DNA of 64,000 nucleotides from CAWIOX01 sp963837775 (GTDB lineage: Bacteria; Pseudomonadota; Gammaproteobacteria; Burkholderiales; Burkholderiaceae_D), in NCBI GenBank assembly GCA_963837775.1, contig CAWIOX010000029.1:1-64000 (forward strand), in the 5' to 3' direction. The position numbers and the translations under genes were made by a program. Shown one piece after another: positions 17,692 to 26,366 of this stretch (positions are counted from its first letter, which is position 1; each line of letters starts with the position of its first letter). Under the pieces are notes generated by a model. The model ran no database searches. It saw only the letters and a list, made by a program, of their open reading frames with translations, and had not been told where the DNA came from.

Positions 17692-18334
17692 TAGATGATG
17701 TCCTGAATATTCAGAGTTGACGCCAGCGCCGTATCGCAGATGCAATACCATGCCGCGCCCGGTGCCTCGTTTTCGTTCCACGTTTCGCCCGGCTGAATCA
17801 ATACCGCTGCCGTGGCAAACGCCAGTGTAACGCCGCCGATGGCGACCGGATTGGCGCCTGCGTTCTTGATGCGCAGGCCGCGCCGCGTGGCTCCGGCCGC
17901 GATCAGCACACCCACTGCTGCAGTCACAGCGACTTGCGCCCGATCCGTGACGGTTGCCGCCAGATAGGGCCGCACGTCTGATTCCGTGGCTTGCTCTACT
18001 GAAAAGACGGTTCCGGCCTTTTGCACCACATCCACGTCCGTGGCTTGCTCTACCGTGAAAACTGTTCCGGCTTTCTGCACTACCGGCACGGCTGTTGCGT
18101 CGGTATTGTTGATGCCGACATTGGTTGCCGTCACTTCGATGACTGCGCCGCCGACATCGACCGGCACGCGATTTGCACCGGTGTTTTGTATGACCACGCC
18201 GTCCGGTACGGATACCGCCGCGCCATCGGCCCAACCCAATTTGCTGCGCCGGTCGAGTCGATCAGGATCAAGCGGCCGGCACTGTCGAAACGGTGCGGGA
18301 TACCCGCTTTTAATGGTATTTGGTAATACGACAT
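17691..18334 (-). CDS. Prophage structural-type protein with internal repeats; one frame break
   Basis: The start MSYYQIPLKAGIPHRFDSAG at 18334 has to pass a break near 18240 to reach GWADGAAVSVPDGVVIQNTG, giving about 213 residues. Two copies of VVQKAGTVFTVEQATD / VVQKAGTVFSVEQATE stand in tandem near the middle. The C-terminus (VLIQPGETWNENEAPGAAWY) resembles the strand-rich end of phage baseplate or tail proteins. Its place directly before a tail-spike-like gene supports a virion role. I do not know the exact family. Confidence 0.55.
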
Positions 18335-18799
18335 TTATATGCCTTTTCCGAGTGCTTTTACTGCGACGATGCCGACGATTGCCAGCCCTACGCCTACCAT
18401 GATTTTTTGTTCCCCGGCCTTGGCGGTTTCATAGGCTGCGGCCAGCGTGTCGGTGACTTTTTCATTGGCCTTGCTGACCAGTTGGCCGGATGCGCTGTAA
18501 GCGTCCTGCACCGATTTCATCGCGCTGGTGGCGATGGTGTTGACCCTGGCACCGCTGGCGCTGTTTCGTCGGCGGCGTTGTTCGATATCTGTTTGGCGAA
18601 GTCGAATGCTTTTCCGACTGTCGCATCACCGAATTTAAACGCGCTGTCGCTGCTGGCGTTGGCGAATTTGAATGCGTCATCTACCGCGCCGTGGTCGGTT
18701 GTGCTGATATTAACGTTGCCGACACTGGAACGGCTGGTGACCAGATTGACCGAACCGACCGCCGAACTAATCCGGTTGTCCTGGGTGTCGGTGATTTAC
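18335..18799 (-). pseudogene. Prophage protein, N-terminally truncated, one frame break
   Basis: A reading frame opens just after a stop at about 18800: ITDTQDNRISSAVGSVNLVT ... DDAFKFANASSDSAFKFGD. It is interrupted near 18548, after which ATSAMKSVQDAYSASGQLV continues to a C-terminal hydrophobic helix (KIMVGVGLAIVGIVAVKALG). Repeated short units and a C-terminal membrane segment are known in small prophage proteins near minor coat or tail genes. The beginning is missing, so 18800 is probably the edge of the prophage remnant against the cyclase gene that ends at 18827. A shorter intact frame starts at 18520. Confidence 0.5.
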
Positions 18800-18826
18800 A
18801 CTATTAACCAACCGAATCATGGCCAG

Positions 18827-20404
18827 CTAACAAACAATTTCCGGCTGAAAAAGCTGCACCTTATTACGGCCGCCCTGCTTGGCGTGATACATCGCGCCAT
18901 CGGCATTCTTCAATAATTGCATTTCATCACTGCCATATTCAGGATAAATGGCCACGCCTATGCTGGAAGAGATGCTCAGGCTGTAGCCGCCGGCGAGATC
19001 AAAGGACTGGCTGAGAAGATGCCGGACTTTTTCTGCGAGTACCAATGCATGCCCCTCATCTTCGATCACAGGTAGCAAGATGACGAATTCATCGCCGCCG
19101 ATGCGCGCCACGGTATCGGTCTCGCGCACGCAGTCCTGCAGCCGTTTCGACACGGCCTTGAGCAACAAATCACCCACCTGGTGGCCCAGGGTATCGTTGA
19201 TCGGCTTGAACTGGTCGAGATCGAGAAACATCAGTGCCAGGCGCGTCTTGTTGCGTTTTGCCAGCGCCAGCGCCTGCTGCAAGCGATCGTGGAATAAGCC
19301 AAGATTGGGCAGACTGGTCAGGTTATCGTGTTGCGCCTGATGACGAAAACGCGCCTCGCTCTCTCTTAACTCCCTGGTCATTTCCGTGGCCAGCGCAAGT
19401 GCGCGCGCCCTCCCCGTTGCCAGCATCCAGGTCAACAAGGCCAGCAACAGGCTCAGGCTGCCCCCGGCGATGGCAATCAGGCCGGAACTGTCCTTGCCTA
19501 TCGGCGTACTCTGTCCGGGCTGCGTGCTGATCGCCAGGGTCCAGGTTCTGCCGGCGACTTCGATATACTCGACGGCCTCTGGCGGGGCATCGAGCAACTG
19601 GCTGCGATTATCGGCGGCGTCGTACATCAGGGTCTGCGCCGACATATCGATGCCATCATAGATTTTGATGTTGGTCGCCGTCGCGCGCTCGCCGTAAAGA
19701 CTGGACATCAGATTATTCATGCGAAAAGGTGCATGAACCCAGCCGATGATATTGGCGCGGCGCGAAGCCAGCGTGTCATGCGGCCGTCCTTTCTTGTATA
19801 TCGGCAGGAACATCACGAAACCATGCCGGTCATCAGCCCCGGTTTCCTGTATCAGCCTGACCTTGCCAGTGATGGCCGGCGCACCTGAGTCGCGCGCCTG
19901 ATCCATGGCGACCCGGCGCACGGGGTCGGCGTAAGGATCAAAACCAAACGCCAGCAGGTTGTGTCCAGTGAAGGGTTCAATCTGAATGACTGGTGTGTAC
20001 ATTTCGCGCCTGCCTGCAGGTTTGATCGTGTACTCAGGAAAACCCAGGCTATGGATCGCCGCGATGTGGGCATTTTTTTGGGCAAGCGGCACCATCGATA
20101 TGATGCCGACGCCCTGGATGCCGAAAAAATTGGCTCCCAACTGCAGTGAGTCGACGTAAATCTGAAATTCCGCACGCCCCACATCATCCGAGGCATTCAA
20201 CAAGCCCTGCGCACCGCGCAGCACCTGCTCATAGGCCGCCATGCGTTGCTCGATGCGGCTGATGTCCGCATGCAGATTGAAATCGAAATTCGCTTGTCGA
20301 TCCAGCACTGCATTGTGCCGTTCATGCTGCCATAGCAGATAGGTAAGCCCGAGCGATGTGGCGAAAATCAGCAAGGCCAGAGCATGGGGGCGAAACCGGC
20401 GCAT
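18827..20404 (-). CDS. Membrane diguanylate cyclase with CHASE sensor domain
   Basis: This is a 525-residue protein. Membrane segments at about 9-25 and 308-330 bracket a periplasmic CHASE domain (about 45-280; IQGVGIISMVPLAQK, PFTGHNLLAFGFD). The cytoplasmic GGDEF domain (about 355-520) has an intact active site RIGGDEF (GGDEF 436-440) and the product-inhibition site RETD (427-430), five residues upstream. It makes c-di-GMP from GTP, favouring attachment and restraining motility. It starts 14 bp after the stop of a periplasmic solute-binding protein, so both are likely one operon, and the binding protein may deliver a ligand signal to the CHASE domain; that part is inference. Confidence 0.92.
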   Translation of the reverse strand: MRRFRPHALALLIFATSLGLTYLLWQHERHNAVLDRQANFDFNLHADISRIEQRMAAYEQVLRGAQGLLNASDDVGRAEFQIYVDSLQLGANFFGIQGVGIISMVPLAQKNAHIAAIHSLGFPEYTIKPAGRREMYTPVIQIEPFTGHNLLAFGFDPYADPVRRVAMDQARDSGAPAITGKVRLIQETGADDRHGFVMFLPIYKKGRPHDTLASRRANIIGWVHAPFRMNNLMSSLYGERATATNIKIYDGIDMSAQTLMYDAADNRSQLLDAPPEAVEYIEVAGRTWTLAISTQPGQSTPIGKDSSGLIAIAGGSLSLLLALLTWMLATGRARALALATEMTRELRESEARFRHQAQHDNLTSLPNLGLFHDRLQQALALAKRNKTRLALMFLDLDQFKPINDTLGHQVGDLLLKAVSKRLQDCVRETDTVARIGGDEFVILLPVIEDEGHALVLAEKVRHLLSQSFDLAGGYSLSISSSIGVAIYPEYGSDEMQLLKNADGAMYHAKQGGRNKVQLFQPEIVC

Positions 20405-20418
20405 GGTACGGTTGCCGA

Positions 20419-21207
20419 TCAGAAGTTGACCATGGATCTGGCCAGATCCGGGTTGAAGTATTTTTCAAAAATACGCAGAACGGTGCCATCCGCACGCATT
20501 TCCTGCACCAACTCCCGCCATTTTTCCTGTTCTTTCAAGGAAATGGACTTTTTTGACATGATCAGTCCGTGCGGCGTGGCTTCGTCGTTGGTATCGATAA
20601 TGGTGGCCAATTCCCTGACGGAGCGTTCCTGCACTTGCGAATAATCGAAAGGCTCGATGATCATGCCCTGGATGCGATTCATGGCCAGTATTTCATACAG
20701 CGGGTCCAGCTGGCTTGCGTGACTGACACGCTGTTCGGCGCTGAGCCTATCCACCAGTCGATTCGCATTTTTGCTGTATCGAAAACTGCGGATCACGCCC
20801 AGCGTCAATTTTTGATTGCCCTCAAAGTCTGACAGGCGTTGTACTCCGGCATCCTTGCGTACCAGCAAATAATATTTATTGGAAAAATACCAGGCAAAAC
20901 CGGCAAATTTTTCACGCGCCTCGTTGCTGATGCCTGAAAGACTGAAATCGAGCGCCCCTGATTCGATCAATTGCCAGATTCTGGCACGCGGCAGCACGCT
21001 GACCGTCACCTTGCAACCGCTGCGCCGGATCATTTCATCAGAAAAGTCCTTGTCGATGCCGGCACCGGTGTCTGCTGAATACAGCAAGCCGTGATCATGC
21101 AGTGCAAGCGTCATCGGACGGCTGCAATCGGGGCCATCTGCGGCCCAGGCGGCGCTCCCGGCGCACAGCCATGCAAAGACCAGGCAATATTGAATGACGC
21201 GACTCAT
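20419..21207 (-). CDS. Periplasmic solute-binding protein (family 3 type)
   Basis: This is a 262-residue protein from the ATG at 21207, preceded by AAAAGGAAAA; an upstream ATG at 21264 would spoil the signal peptide. Signal peptide: MSRVIQYCLVFAWLCAGSAA then WA. The mature protein has the two-lobe pattern of amino-acid-type binding proteins: GIDKDFSDEMIRRSGCKVTV, LIESGALDFSLSGISNEARE, LTLGVIRSFRYSKNANRLVD. No permease or ATPase follows; the next gene is a CHASE-GGDEF cyclase. It more likely serves signalling than uptake. Confidence 0.85.
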   Translation of the reverse strand: MSRVIQYCLVFAWLCAGSAAWAADGPDCSRPMTLALHDHGLLYSADTGAGIDKDFSDEMIRRSGCKVTVSVLPRARIWQLIESGALDFSLSGISNEAREKFAGFAWYFSNKYYLLVRKDAGVQRLSDFEGNQKLTLGVIRSFRYSKNANRLVDRLSAEQRVSHASQLDPLYEILAMNRIQGMIIEPFDYSQVQERSVRELATIIDTNDEATPHGLIMSKKSISLKEQEKWRELVQEMRADGTVLRIFEKYFNPDLARSMVNF

Positions 21208-21502
21208 AAGCACAGTTTTCCTTTTCGGCAACAACGATAACACTATGCTCACCTGCCGCGGCAAGGTATGACAATAATTAACATCAGGCCACGAACAGGT
21301 ATTAATGCTTATTGTAAAGATTAAATATCTGAAATGTAGCCCATAAATCTTGTGTCAGATCAAACAATATCATTCTTAAAGCCGCAACTCCAATTCGATC
21401 TGTCGTGCCGGGATTGAAAAAATTCCGGCGGCCCGATGACCCGGCAGGAAACAGTCCGGGACAGGGCTTCGATCAGCGTTTTGGCAGCCGATTCCCGGCA
21501 AA
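21208..21502. other. Intergenic, no gene supported
   Basis: About 295 bp hold the promoter side of the solute-binding gene and the downstream side of the hydrolase gene. I find no clear terminator or motif. Confidence 0.4.
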
Positions 21503-22081
21503 CTAGGCGTGGCTAGTGCCCGCCAGCCAGGGCCGTATCAGCGCATGGCCATCGGGCCAGTCGCCGAGGCCTGATTCTCCGTTGATATGGCCGCGGGCGC
21601 CGATTTCCACGCATTGCGCGCCCCAGTCGCGCGCCAGCGCCTGACTCCATGCATGCCCGGCGTAGGAATCGTTGCTGCTGATGACGGCAATCGCCGGGAA
21701 AGGCAGCTTGTTATGTGGAATCGGGCGAAAACCATGCAACTCCTGCGGCGCATCGGCATGCGTGACGTCGGGCGGCGCCACCAGCAGCGCGCCGCGCACG
21801 CGCGATGCCAATGGCGAACCGGCGGCCCAGTGTGCGGCCAGCAGGCAACCCAGGCTGTGCGCCACCAGTACACACGGCGCATCGTGCGCGGCTATCGCCT
21901 GTTCCAGTGCGGCAAGCCATTGTTCGCGGTTAGGGTTGCGCCAGTCTTGCTGCTCCACCCGCTGGTATCCGTACAGTCGCTCCCAGCGCGATTGCCAGTG
22001 CGCATCGTCCGAATTCAGCCAGCCGGGCAAAATCAAAACATTGGCCGGTGTTGCGTCAACTACGTCAATTGCATCAAGCAT
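21503..22081 (-). CDS. RBBP9/YdeN-family alpha/beta hydrolase
   Basis: This is a 192-residue protein, the usual length. The nucleophile elbow AHSLG (in CVLVAHSLGCLLAAHWA), the acid in VISSNDSYA and the histidine in GARGHINGESGLGDWPDG complete the Ser-Asp-His triad. The opening NVLILPGWLNSDDAHWQSRW, with the W-x-x-R-W segment, is diagnostic of this family. Members are small cytoplasmic serine hydrolases of uncertain substrate. A dispersed repeat (22169-22268) lies upstream of it, across from the AraC-type gene on the same strand. Confidence 0.88.
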   Translation of the reverse strand: MLDAIDVVDATPANVLILPGWLNSDDAHWQSRWERLYGYQRVEQQDWRNPNREQWLAALEQAIAAHDAPCVLVAHSLGCLLAAHWAAGSPLASRVRGALLVAPPDVTHADAPQELHGFRPIPHNKLPFPAIAVISSNDSYAGHAWSQALARDWGAQCVEIGARGHINGESGLGDWPDGHALIRPWLAGTSHA

Positions 22082-22168
22082 GGAGTCCTTTTTTATAGAA
22101 TGTTGGATGAAATAGGCGGCAATGCGCAGCGCATGGCCTGCGGCAGGTTTGCGCAGCGTGCTTTTGGC

Positions 22169-22268
22169 AAAAAATATACTGCCACCAGTATTTTATTAAT
22201 CCCAATGAATACGTGCGGCTTTGCCATCATTCAAGCATATACCCCGCCATTTTATCGAAAATATGGGG
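22169..22268 (+). repeat. Dispersed intergenic repeat, copy 1
   Basis: The 5' hairpin is AAATATACTGCCACCAGTATTT; then the box CCCAATGAATACGTGCGGC and the 3' box ATACCCC, followed by a second stem (CCCCGCCATTTT / AAAATATGGGG). The 3' end runs over the stop codon of the AraC-type gene at 22252, so its last residues are encoded by repeat sequence. Confidence 0.75.
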
Positions 22269-23172
22269 CGGCAGCAGCAGGTAGCGCTCGGGCGTTCAGC
22301 CGGCGCAGCTCGCGGTAACGCGAGGGCGCGATTCCCATGGCGGCCTGAAAGCGGTTGCTGAAGTGGCTGGGCGAACTGTAACCGCAGGCCATCGCGATAG
22401 CGGTCAGCGGCAACTGGTTCTGCGCCAGCAACTGGCGCGCCCGGTCCAGCCGCCTGGCCTGCAGCCAGACATGCGGCGGCATGCCGAACGAGATGCGGAA
22501 CATGCGCGCGAAATGATATTCGGACAAGGCAGCCTCGGATGCCATCGCGCCCAGCGTGACCGGCTGGTCCAGTTGCGACTCGATCCATTCGACCAGGCGC
22601 CGCCGCAACGCCGGTGCCAGCCCGCCTTTCAGCCGCTGATCCTGGCGCCGCCCGAGCTGGGACAGGATCAGCTGCGCCACCGCCGCGTGCGCCAGTTCGT
22701 TGCCCAGCAAACGCTGGCCCGGGTCATGCAGGTCCAACTGTGGCAAGGCCTGGCACAGGCCGGCCAGTTGCGGATCATCGAAGAAGGTCTGGTCCGGCAG
22801 GCACATTTCGCGCGGCTCCCGGTCCAGCAACTGCAGCGTCCGGCTGGCGAAATGTTCGGGCGAAAAATACAGATGCATGAAGCGCAGGTGGCCGTTGACC
22901 ACCCAATCGGTCGGCTGCTGGTCCGGCAGCACGCACAAGCGCCCCGGCGCGCCGCGCTGGTCCGGCCGGTTGCGCAGAAAGGTGTCGTAACCGCCATCCA
23001 GATACAAAGACAAGGTGTGATGCCCCTGCGGCGCATAGCTGACCGCATCCAGACGATTGCGCCAGACGGCAACCGCCATGCCGTCGCCCAGCGTCGCCGC
23101 GCCTTCCAGCTGCGCGCTGGATTGCGCCAGGCGATTAAATACATGCAAATTGTTCAGCGCGTCGTCCATCAT
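22252..23172 (-). CDS. AraC-family transcriptional regulator
   Basis: This is about 306 residues from the ATG pair at 23172/23169. The C-terminal DNA-binding domain has both helix-turn-helix units: VTLGAMASEAALSEYHFARM and LTAIAMACGYSSPSHFSNRF, followed by the family signature ending in APSRYREL. The N-terminal part (GHHTLSLYLDGGYDTFLRN, FSPEHFASRTLQL) is a cupin-like ligand domain. It is divergent from a drug/metabolite exporter starting at 23291, a common pairing in which the regulator controls the exporter. The final codons (PYFR) come from the dispersed repeat. Confidence 0.9.
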   Translation of the reverse strand: MMDDALNNLHVFNRLAQSSAQLEGAATLGDGMAVAVWRNRLDAVSYAPQGHHTLSLYLDGGYDTFLRNRPDQRGAPGRLCVLPDQQPTDWVVNGHLRFMHLYFSPEHFASRTLQLLDREPREMCLPDQTFFDDPQLAGLCQALPQLDLHDPGQRLLGNELAHAAVAQLILSQLGRRQDQRLKGGLAPALRRRLVEWIESQLDQPVTLGAMASEAALSEYHFARMFRISFGMPPHVWLQARRLDRARQLLAQNQLPLTAIAMACGYSSPSHFSNRFQAAMGIAPSRYRELRRLNARALPAAAAPYFR

Positions 23173-23290
23173 CACATGATATCCGTGCAATCGGATGTTC
23201 GCACTGAAGGCGCAAAACAAGCGCAAGAATATGCAAGCCTTGATGTCACTCGCGCCGGATACTCAGGCTCACATCAACCGGAGTGGCGCA

Positions 23291-24202
23291 ATGAATACCT
23301 TTCTTTACTTCCTCGTGGTCGCGGTCTGGGGCACGACCTGGATCGCGATCAAGATGCAACTGGGCAGCGTCGCGATCCCGCTGTCGATCGCCTATCGCTT
23401 CGGGCTGGCGACGCTGGTGCTGTTCAGCTTCCTGGCCGTCACCGGCCGCCTGAAGCGGCCGCCGGCGAATGCGGTCAGGCTGCTGCTGGCGCAGGGCTTG
23501 TGCCTGTTTTGCCTGAATTTCCTGTGTTTCTATTACGCCAGCCAGTGGATACCGAGCGGTCTGGTGGCGGTGGTGTTTTCCAGCGCGCCGCTGTGGAATG
23601 CGCTCAATGGCCGGCTGTTCCTGGGGCGCGCGATTACGCCGCAGGTGATGGGCGGCGCACTGCTCGGCATGAGCGGAATTTTGGCCTTGTTCTGGCCTGA
23701 AATGAGCCGCCACGCGGTCAGCCACGACACCTGGCTGGGGCTGGGCCTGGCGTTGGCCGGCACCCTGTGCTTTTCGATCGGCAACCTGCTGTCGAGCGCA
23801 TTGCAGGCGCGCGGGCTGACGCCGCTGGTCACCAATGCGTGGGCGATGCTGGTCGGCACCACGATCTTGCTGACCGGCATCCTGCTGTCCGGCGTGCCGC
23901 TGACGATGGACTGGCATCCGGCCTATCTGGGCGCGCTGCTGTATCTGGCCATCCCGGGTTCCGTGATCGCATTCACCGCCTACCTGATGCTGGTGGGGCG
24001 CATCGGCCCGGATCGTGCCGCGTACTCGACGGTGCTGTTCCCGGTGGTGTCGCTGAATATTTCGGCCTGGCTGGAGGGCTATCAATGGACCGGAATCGCG
24101 CTGGGCGGCTTGCTGCTGGTGATTGCGGGCAATGTTCTGGTATTTCGCAAACCGATCAAGATGACGCCCATACCAGCCAAGGCCGGCATCAAAACATCAT
24201 AA
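23291..24202 (+). CDS. EamA-family drug/metabolite exporter
   Basis: This is a 303-residue protein starting MNTFLYFLVVAVWGTTWIAI with GGAG before the ATG at 23291; longer upstream starts would precede the first membrane helix with unlikely sequence. Ten hydrophobic helices in two EamA halves are visible (first half ending around ILALFWPEM, second ending LLLVIAGNVLVF). The W-G-T-T-W motif in helix 1 is typical. Substrates of this family include amino acids and metabolites; the substrate here is unknown. The divergent AraC gene is the likely regulator. Confidence 0.88.
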   Translation: MNTFLYFLVVAVWGTTWIAIKMQLGSVAIPLSIAYRFGLATLVLFSFLAVTGRLKRPPANAVRLLLAQGLCLFCLNFLCFYYASQWIPSGLVAVVFSSAPLWNALNGRLFLGRAITPQVMGGALLGMSGILALFWPEMSRHAVSHDTWLGLGLALAGTLCFSIGNLLSSALQARGLTPLVTNAWAMLVGTTILLTGILLSGVPLTMDWHPAYLGALLYLAIPGSVIAFTAYLMLVGRIGPDRAAYSTVLFPVVSLNISAWLEGYQWTGIALGGLLLVIAGNVLVFRKPIKMTPIPAKAGIKTS

Positions 24203-24206
24203 AACC

Positions 24207-24305
24207 CATAAAAAATACTGCCCACAGTATTTTTTATGGCCCAATGAATCCGTGCGGGTAAAGTATGTTTTTAAGCTATACCCCCACTATTTCTGGAATA
24301 TTTAG
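24207..24305 (+). repeat. Dispersed intergenic repeat, copy 2
   Basis: The 5' hairpin is the best of all copies: ATAAAAAATACTG and CAGTATTTTTTAT pair over 13 bp with loop CCCA. The core box is CCCAATGAATCCGTGCGGG, then CTATACCCCC. It follows the exporter stop by few bases and could serve as its terminator. Confidence 0.75.
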
Positions 24306-24392
24306 GCCGCCGGAACGAAATCGCGGACGGCAACGCGCACTTCCTCGCATAAAATGCATCCACGACCATTTTATGCGCGAGCGATTCCAACC

Positions 24393-25481
24393 ATGAGCAC
24401 TGCCATCGACCTGCCGCTAGCCGGCATCCGCATCCTCGACCTGACCCGCCTGCTGCCCGGCCCGGTGACGACCATGCACCTGGCCGACATGGGCGCGGAA
24501 GTGATCAAGATCGAAGACCGCGGCGCCGGCGACTATGCGCGCACCATGGGGCATGTGAAGCACGAAGTGTCGCACTTCTTCATCGCGGTCAATCGCGGCA
24601 AGCGCTGCATCCGGCTCGACCTGAAGGACGCGATCGAACGCGAAGAATTCCTGCGCATGGTCGAGAGCGCCGACGTGGTGGTCGAGAGCTTCCGCCCCGG
24701 CGTGATGGACAAGCTGGGCGTGGGCTGGCCGGTCTTGAAGCAGCGCAACCCGCAACTGGTGATGTGCGCGATCAGCGGCTACGGCCAGGACGGCCCGTTC
24801 GCGCAACTGGCCGGCCACGACATCAATTACATCGGCACTGCCGGCATGCTGGAACAGAATGTCGGCACCGATGGCACGCCGGCGCTGCCCAACCTGCAGG
24901 TCGGCGACCTGCTGGGCGGCGCGCAGACCGCCGTGCAAGGCATCCTGGCCGCGCTGCTGGGCGTGAAGATGGGCGGCCCAGGGCGCTTCGTCGATGTGTC
25001 GATGACCGATGCGGTGCTGGCGCACAACATCATGCCGCTGGCGGCAGTCAACAATTTCGGCCAAAGCGCCGCGCCGGGACGCGACCTGCTGACCGGCGGC
25101 GTGCCCTGCTACAACGTGTATCGCACCAGGGATGACCGCTTCATGGCGGTCGGACCGCTGGAACTGAAATTCTGGGAACTCTGCTGCGATGTGCTGGGGC
25201 GGCCCGACCTGAAGACCAGCCACTGGACTCTGGGGCAGGAGATTGGCGGCGCCGAGGCGATGGCGGTCAAGGCGCAGCTCGATGCGATCTTCCAACAAGA
25301 GACGCTGGCGGTCTGGAGCCAGCGCTTTGCCGGGGTCGATTGCTGCGTGACGCCGATCCTGCGCATGGACGAAGCGCTGGCGCACCCGCTGTTTCAGGCG
25401 CGCGGCATGGTCAGGCCGGCCCGGCATCCGACTGAAGGCGATTACACAAGTACGTCGGCTGCGGTCAAGTTCCGGCCCTGA
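24393..25481 (+). CDS. CaiB/BaiF-family CoA-transferase
   Basis: This is a 362-residue protein from MSTAIDLPLAGIRILDLTRL. Class III CoA-transferase features: LLPGPVTTMHLADMGAEVIK, VVVESFRPGVMDKLGVG, AISGYGQDGPFAQLAGHDIN, and the catalytic aspartate in DVSMTDAVLAHN. The enzymes move CoA between acids through an aspartyl-CoA intermediate; the substrate is not apparent. Length is slightly below the 380-400 usual. The stop lies two bases before the arfB start, so the two form an operon although their roles are unrelated. Confidence 0.88.
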   Translation: MSTAIDLPLAGIRILDLTRLLPGPVTTMHLADMGAEVIKIEDRGAGDYARTMGHVKHEVSHFFIAVNRGKRCIRLDLKDAIEREEFLRMVESADVVVESFRPGVMDKLGVGWPVLKQRNPQLVMCAISGYGQDGPFAQLAGHDINYIGTAGMLEQNVGTDGTPALPNLQVGDLLGGAQTAVQGILAALLGVKMGGPGRFVDVSMTDAVLAHNIMPLAAVNNFGQSAAPGRDLLTGGVPCYNVYRTRDDRFMAVGPLELKFWELCCDVLGRPDLKTSHWTLGQEIGGAEAMAVKAQLDAIFQQETLAVWSQRFAGVDCCVTPILRMDEALAHPLFQARGMVRPARHPTEGDYTSTSAAVKFRP

Positions 25482-25483
25482 TC

Positions 25484-25885
25484 ATGCACCGCATCACCCT
25501 TCTCGCGCATGAGATCGAATTCAGCGCGATTCGCGCCCAGGGTGCGGGCGGCCAGAACGTCAACAAGGTATCGAGCGCGATCCATCTGCGTTTCGACATT
25601 CCGGCCTCATCGCTGCCGGAACATATCAAGGAACGCCTGCTCAAGCTCAACGAACAGCGCATCACCAAGGACGGCGTGGTCGTGATCAAGGCGCAATCGC
25701 ACCGCAGTCAGGAAAAGAATCGGGAAGAGGCGCTGCAGCGCCTGCAGGAGCTGGTCGATAGCGTGGCAGTGCTGCCGAAACACCGCCGGCCGACCAGGCC
25801 GACCCGCAGCGCGCAACTCAAGCGCCTGGACAGCAAGAGCACGCGCGGCAATGTCAAACGGATGCGCGGCAAGGTGCTGGATTAA
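25484..25885 (+). CDS. arfB: Alternative ribosome-rescue factor ArfB (YaeJ)
   Basis: This is a 133-residue single-domain peptidyl-tRNA hydrolase of release-factor type. GGQ is at residues 22-24 in RAQGAGGQNVNKVSSAIHLR. The basic C-terminal tail (KHRRPTRPTRSAQLKRLDSK ... RMRGKVLD) is the part that enters the empty mRNA channel of stalled ribosomes. Length is typical (about 140). It frees ribosomes stuck on mRNA without a stop codon. It follows the CoA-transferase with a two-base gap. Confidence 0.95.
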   Translation: MHRITLLAHEIEFSAIRAQGAGGQNVNKVSSAIHLRFDIPASSLPEHIKERLLKLNEQRITKDGVVVIKAQSHRSQEKNREEALQRLQELVDSVAVLPKHRRPTRPTRSAQLKRLDSKSTRGNVKRMRGKVLD

Positions 25886-25921
25886 AGAACAAACAGGAAC
25901 GGAAAAGACACGAACAGTTGC

Positions 25922-26203
25922 TTAGCGCTGCGGCTTGCGTGAATAGATATCCTGCCCCGCCTCGTTGATCTGACGCCGTAACGCACGCCGGTCCTCGGGC
26001 GACATGCGGCCATTCTTGCGCGGATCCTCGGCATACTGTTCATTGCGGCGGTCATTGCGCTGATACCCATACTCCTGTTGCTGTTGCTGCCCTGCCCGCT
26101 GCGCCTCACGCCTGTCTTCGCGCTGGTAAGGATTGGCCAATACGCCGATAACGCTGCCGCCGAGCCAGGCTGCGAGGATGATTTTCTTGATGTCGATATT
26201 CAT
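25922..26203 (-). CDS. Small exported or membrane-anchored Arg/Gln-rich protein
   Basis: The protein is 93 residues. One hydrophobic helix (KKIILAAWLGGSVIGVLANP) serves as signal peptide or anchor; the rest is very polar (YQREDRREAQRAGQQQQQEY, RMSPEDRRALRRQINEAGQD). The family is unknown to me; the MSPEDRRALRRQI segment recurs in periplasmic proteins of Burkholderiales. It is divergent from the ompR-like gene, and the operator candidate at 26299-26315 lies between the two, so the response regulator may control it. Confidence 0.7.
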   Translation of the reverse strand: MNIDIKKIILAAWLGGSVIGVLANPYQREDRREAQRAGQQQQQEYGYQRNDRRNEQYAEDPRKNGRMSPEDRRALRRQINEAGQDIYSRKPQR

Positions 26204-26298
26204 AACGTTTTTTCCGTATGGCCGGCATAACGGTTAAGCTAGTTGATAAGCAAGTGTAGGATGCTTTATCCGATGCACTAAGCGCAATTCGGTAAAGT

Positions 26299-26315
26299 TT
26301 GTAACCGGTTGTAAT
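26299..26315 (+). promoter_or_regulatory. OmpR-type operator candidate TTGTAACCGGTTGTAAT
   Basis: It consists of two TTGTAA half-sites ten bases apart, 51 bp upstream of the ompR-like start and on the same strand sense. The same 17 bases stand upstream of the Asr-like gene (9300-9316). This suggests autoregulation and a shared regulon. Confidence 0.5.
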
Positions 26316-26366
26316 GTCACGGGCAAAGGCATTTCCCCATCACCTTTCTGAAGTTACCATAGCGCC

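Noticed and set aside
22201..22230. Short peptide gene starting at ATGAAT in the repeat core box
   Set aside because: In copy 2 it meets a stop after four codons and in copy 5 after two; not conserved as coding.
22363..23700. 445-codon frame on the plus strand across the AraC and exporter genes
   Set aside because: It runs antisense to one clear gene and out of frame with another; composition is that of a shadow.
24417..25427. 336-codon frame antisense to the CoA-transferase
   Set aside because: Rich in His, Gln and Arg as expected from the reverse of GC-rich codons; no ribosome site.
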